This document shows, piece by piece, positions 13,213 through 13,863 of a stretch of DNA of 13,863 nucleotides. Numbering within the stretch: the stretch's first letter is position 1; every line of letters starts with the position of its first letter. The notes below the pieces were generated by a model that did no database searches, was not told the DNA's origin, and saw only the letters and a program-made list of their open reading frames with translations. The stretch spans positions 1 to 13,863 of the forward strand of contig JAEMPK010000120.1 in NCBI GenBank assembly GCA_022759345.1. Reading direction: 5' to 3'. The stretch comes from Pyrobaculum sp. (GTDB lineage Archaea; Thermoproteota; Thermoprotei; Thermoproteales; Thermoproteaceae). The position numbers were made by a program, and so were the translations under genes.

Positions 13213-13217
13213 GAGGG
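13198..13217 (+). promoter_or_regulatory. Possible internal TATA box and ribosome-binding site before asd
   Basis: TATATATA at 13198-13205, inside the last lysC codons, lies 21 nt before the asd ATG, the local leaderless spacing. A strong GGAGGGG ribosome-binding site (13212-13218) follows. Asd could thus be translated from the operon mRNA via the ribosome-binding site and also from a short leaderless transcript. Confidence 0.4.
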
Positions 13218-13225
13218 GTTATATA

Positions 13226-13863
13226 ATGGACCGCCTTAAGGTATATATCATAGGCGCCACGGGGCTTGTGGGCCAGCGGTACGTGCAGCTCCTCGCCAGC
13301 CATCCGTGGTTCGAGATCGTGGGGCTCGCCGCCTCTGAGAGAAGCGCAGGCAAGACGCTGAGCCAGATCGGCTGGGTGCTGGAAGAGCCGCCGCCCCCCC
13401 AGGTGGCCGACATGAAGATAGAGAAAATCGACGTGGACAAGATACCTAAGGTGGACTTCGTCTTCTCCGCGCTCCCCAGCGAGGTGGCGGCCAAGGTGGA
13501 GCCCGAGCTTGCGGCGCGGGGACACACGGTGGTTTCAAACGCCAGCAACATGAGGATGGACCCCGACGTTCCTCTGGTCGTGCCGGAGATAAACCCAGAG
13601 GACCTCGGCTTGTTGGAGCGGCAGAGGGCGGAGAGGGGCTGGAGAGGCGCCGTGGTGAAGAAGCCCAACTGCACCACCACCATCCTCAACCTCCCCCTCA
13701 AGCCCGTGCTGGACGAGTGGGGCATAGAGAGGATACACGTGGTCACCATGCAGGCGCTGAGCGGCGCGGGCTTCGCCGGAGTCCCCAGCGTGGCCATTAT
13801 CGACAACCTCATACCGTACATACGGGGCGAGGAGGACAAGGTGGTTGCTGAGACCAAGAAAAT
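13226..13863 (+). CDS. asd: Aspartate-semialdehyde dehydrogenase, 3'-truncated by window end
   Basis: It reduces aspartyl phosphate to aspartate semialdehyde with NADPH, right after aspartate kinase in the pathway. The visible 212 residues contain the Rossmann motif GATGLVGQRY (10-19), SNASNMRMD (104-112), VPEINP (119-124), the catalytic cysteine in PNCTT (Cys149) and ALSGAG. This places it in the archaeal/fungal-type branch. The frame is intact from the ATG at 13226 to the window edge; the C-terminal third is beyond the window. It lies 13 nt after lysC with a good ribosome-binding site, so thrC-lysC-asd form an operon. Confidence 0.93.
   Translation, partial: MDRLKVYIIGATGLVGQRYVQLLASHPWFEIVGLAASERSAGKTLSQIGWVLEEPPPPQVADMKIEKIDVDKIPKVDFVFSALPSEVAAKVEPELAARGHTVVSNASNMRMDPDVPLVVPEINPEDLGLLERQRAERGWRGAVVKKPNCTTTILNLPLKPVLDEWGIERIHVVTMQALSGAGFAGVPSVAIIDNLIPYIRGEEDKVVAETKK

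Noticed and set aside
13219..13857. 212-codon minus-strand ORF opposite asd
   Set aside because: It is an antisense shadow; the plus strand encodes a clear aspartate-semialdehyde dehydrogenase with catalytic Cys149.
1..13863. tRNA, rRNA, CRISPR array or insertion sequence
   Set aside because: No regular repeat-spacer pattern, transposase, terminal inverted repeats or cloverleaf sequence was seen.

Overview
The window looks like chromosomal DNA of a hyperthermophilic crenarchaeon of the Thermoproteaceae (Pyrobaculum or a close relative). This rests on moderately high GC content, dense operons joined by 4-nt ATGA/GTGA overlaps, TATA boxes 20-22 nt upstream of start codons (the layout of leaderless mRNAs), GTG starts, a LysW-dependent lysine/arginine pathway, and an ADP-forming acyl-CoA synthetase alpha subunit. 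Genus and species are inferred from recall, not from a search.

Layout. Positions 1-1925 (+) hold the 3' part of a thioredoxin-fold protein (CPYC) coupled to an ADP-forming acyl-CoA synthetase alpha subunit. Positions 1800-4272 (-) hold an ABC importer operon (ATPase, permease, permease) of the polyamine/iron/thiamine type, without its binding protein; its last gene runs 126 nt tail-to-tail into the synthetase gene. Positions 4382-5198 (+) hold a DUF998-like membrane protein and an overlapping 96-aa protein of unknown function. Positions 5195-10670 (-) hold arginine/lysine biosynthesis in three transcription units: a LysX-like gene with lysY and lysZ; lysW with argG; and an uncatalogued 51-aa zinc ribbon with argH. 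Positions 11079-13863 (+) hold thrC-lysC-asd, the aspartate route to threonine and methionine, with asd cut by the window end. A sparse 10.7-11.05 kb stretch separates the two divergent biosynthetic blocks.

The main discovery candidate is a shared oddity at the 5' ends of three biosynthetic genes (thrC, argG, lysX-like). Each main reading frame has no in-frame ATG, GTG or TTG upstream of its conserved N-terminal sequence. Each has an ATG in another frame (for thrC and lysX-like, exactly 20 nt after a TATA box; for argG, overlapping the lysW stop) that opens a tiny leader ORF of 12, 9 or 25 codons. A single -1 shift on an in-phase NNG GGG tract joins each leader to its enzyme. The zero-frame codon after the tract specifies an end product of the pathway: ACA (Thr) for threonine synthase, CGA (Arg) for argininosuccinate synthase, and AAA (Lys) and CGA (Arg) at two tracts in the leader of the lysX-Y-Z operon, whose kinase and reductase may serve both lysine and arginine. 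I propose that hungry-codon -1 frameshifting by ribosomes lacking the charged end-product tRNA switches these operons on. One-base sequencing or assembly errors remain the main alternative and can be tested directly.
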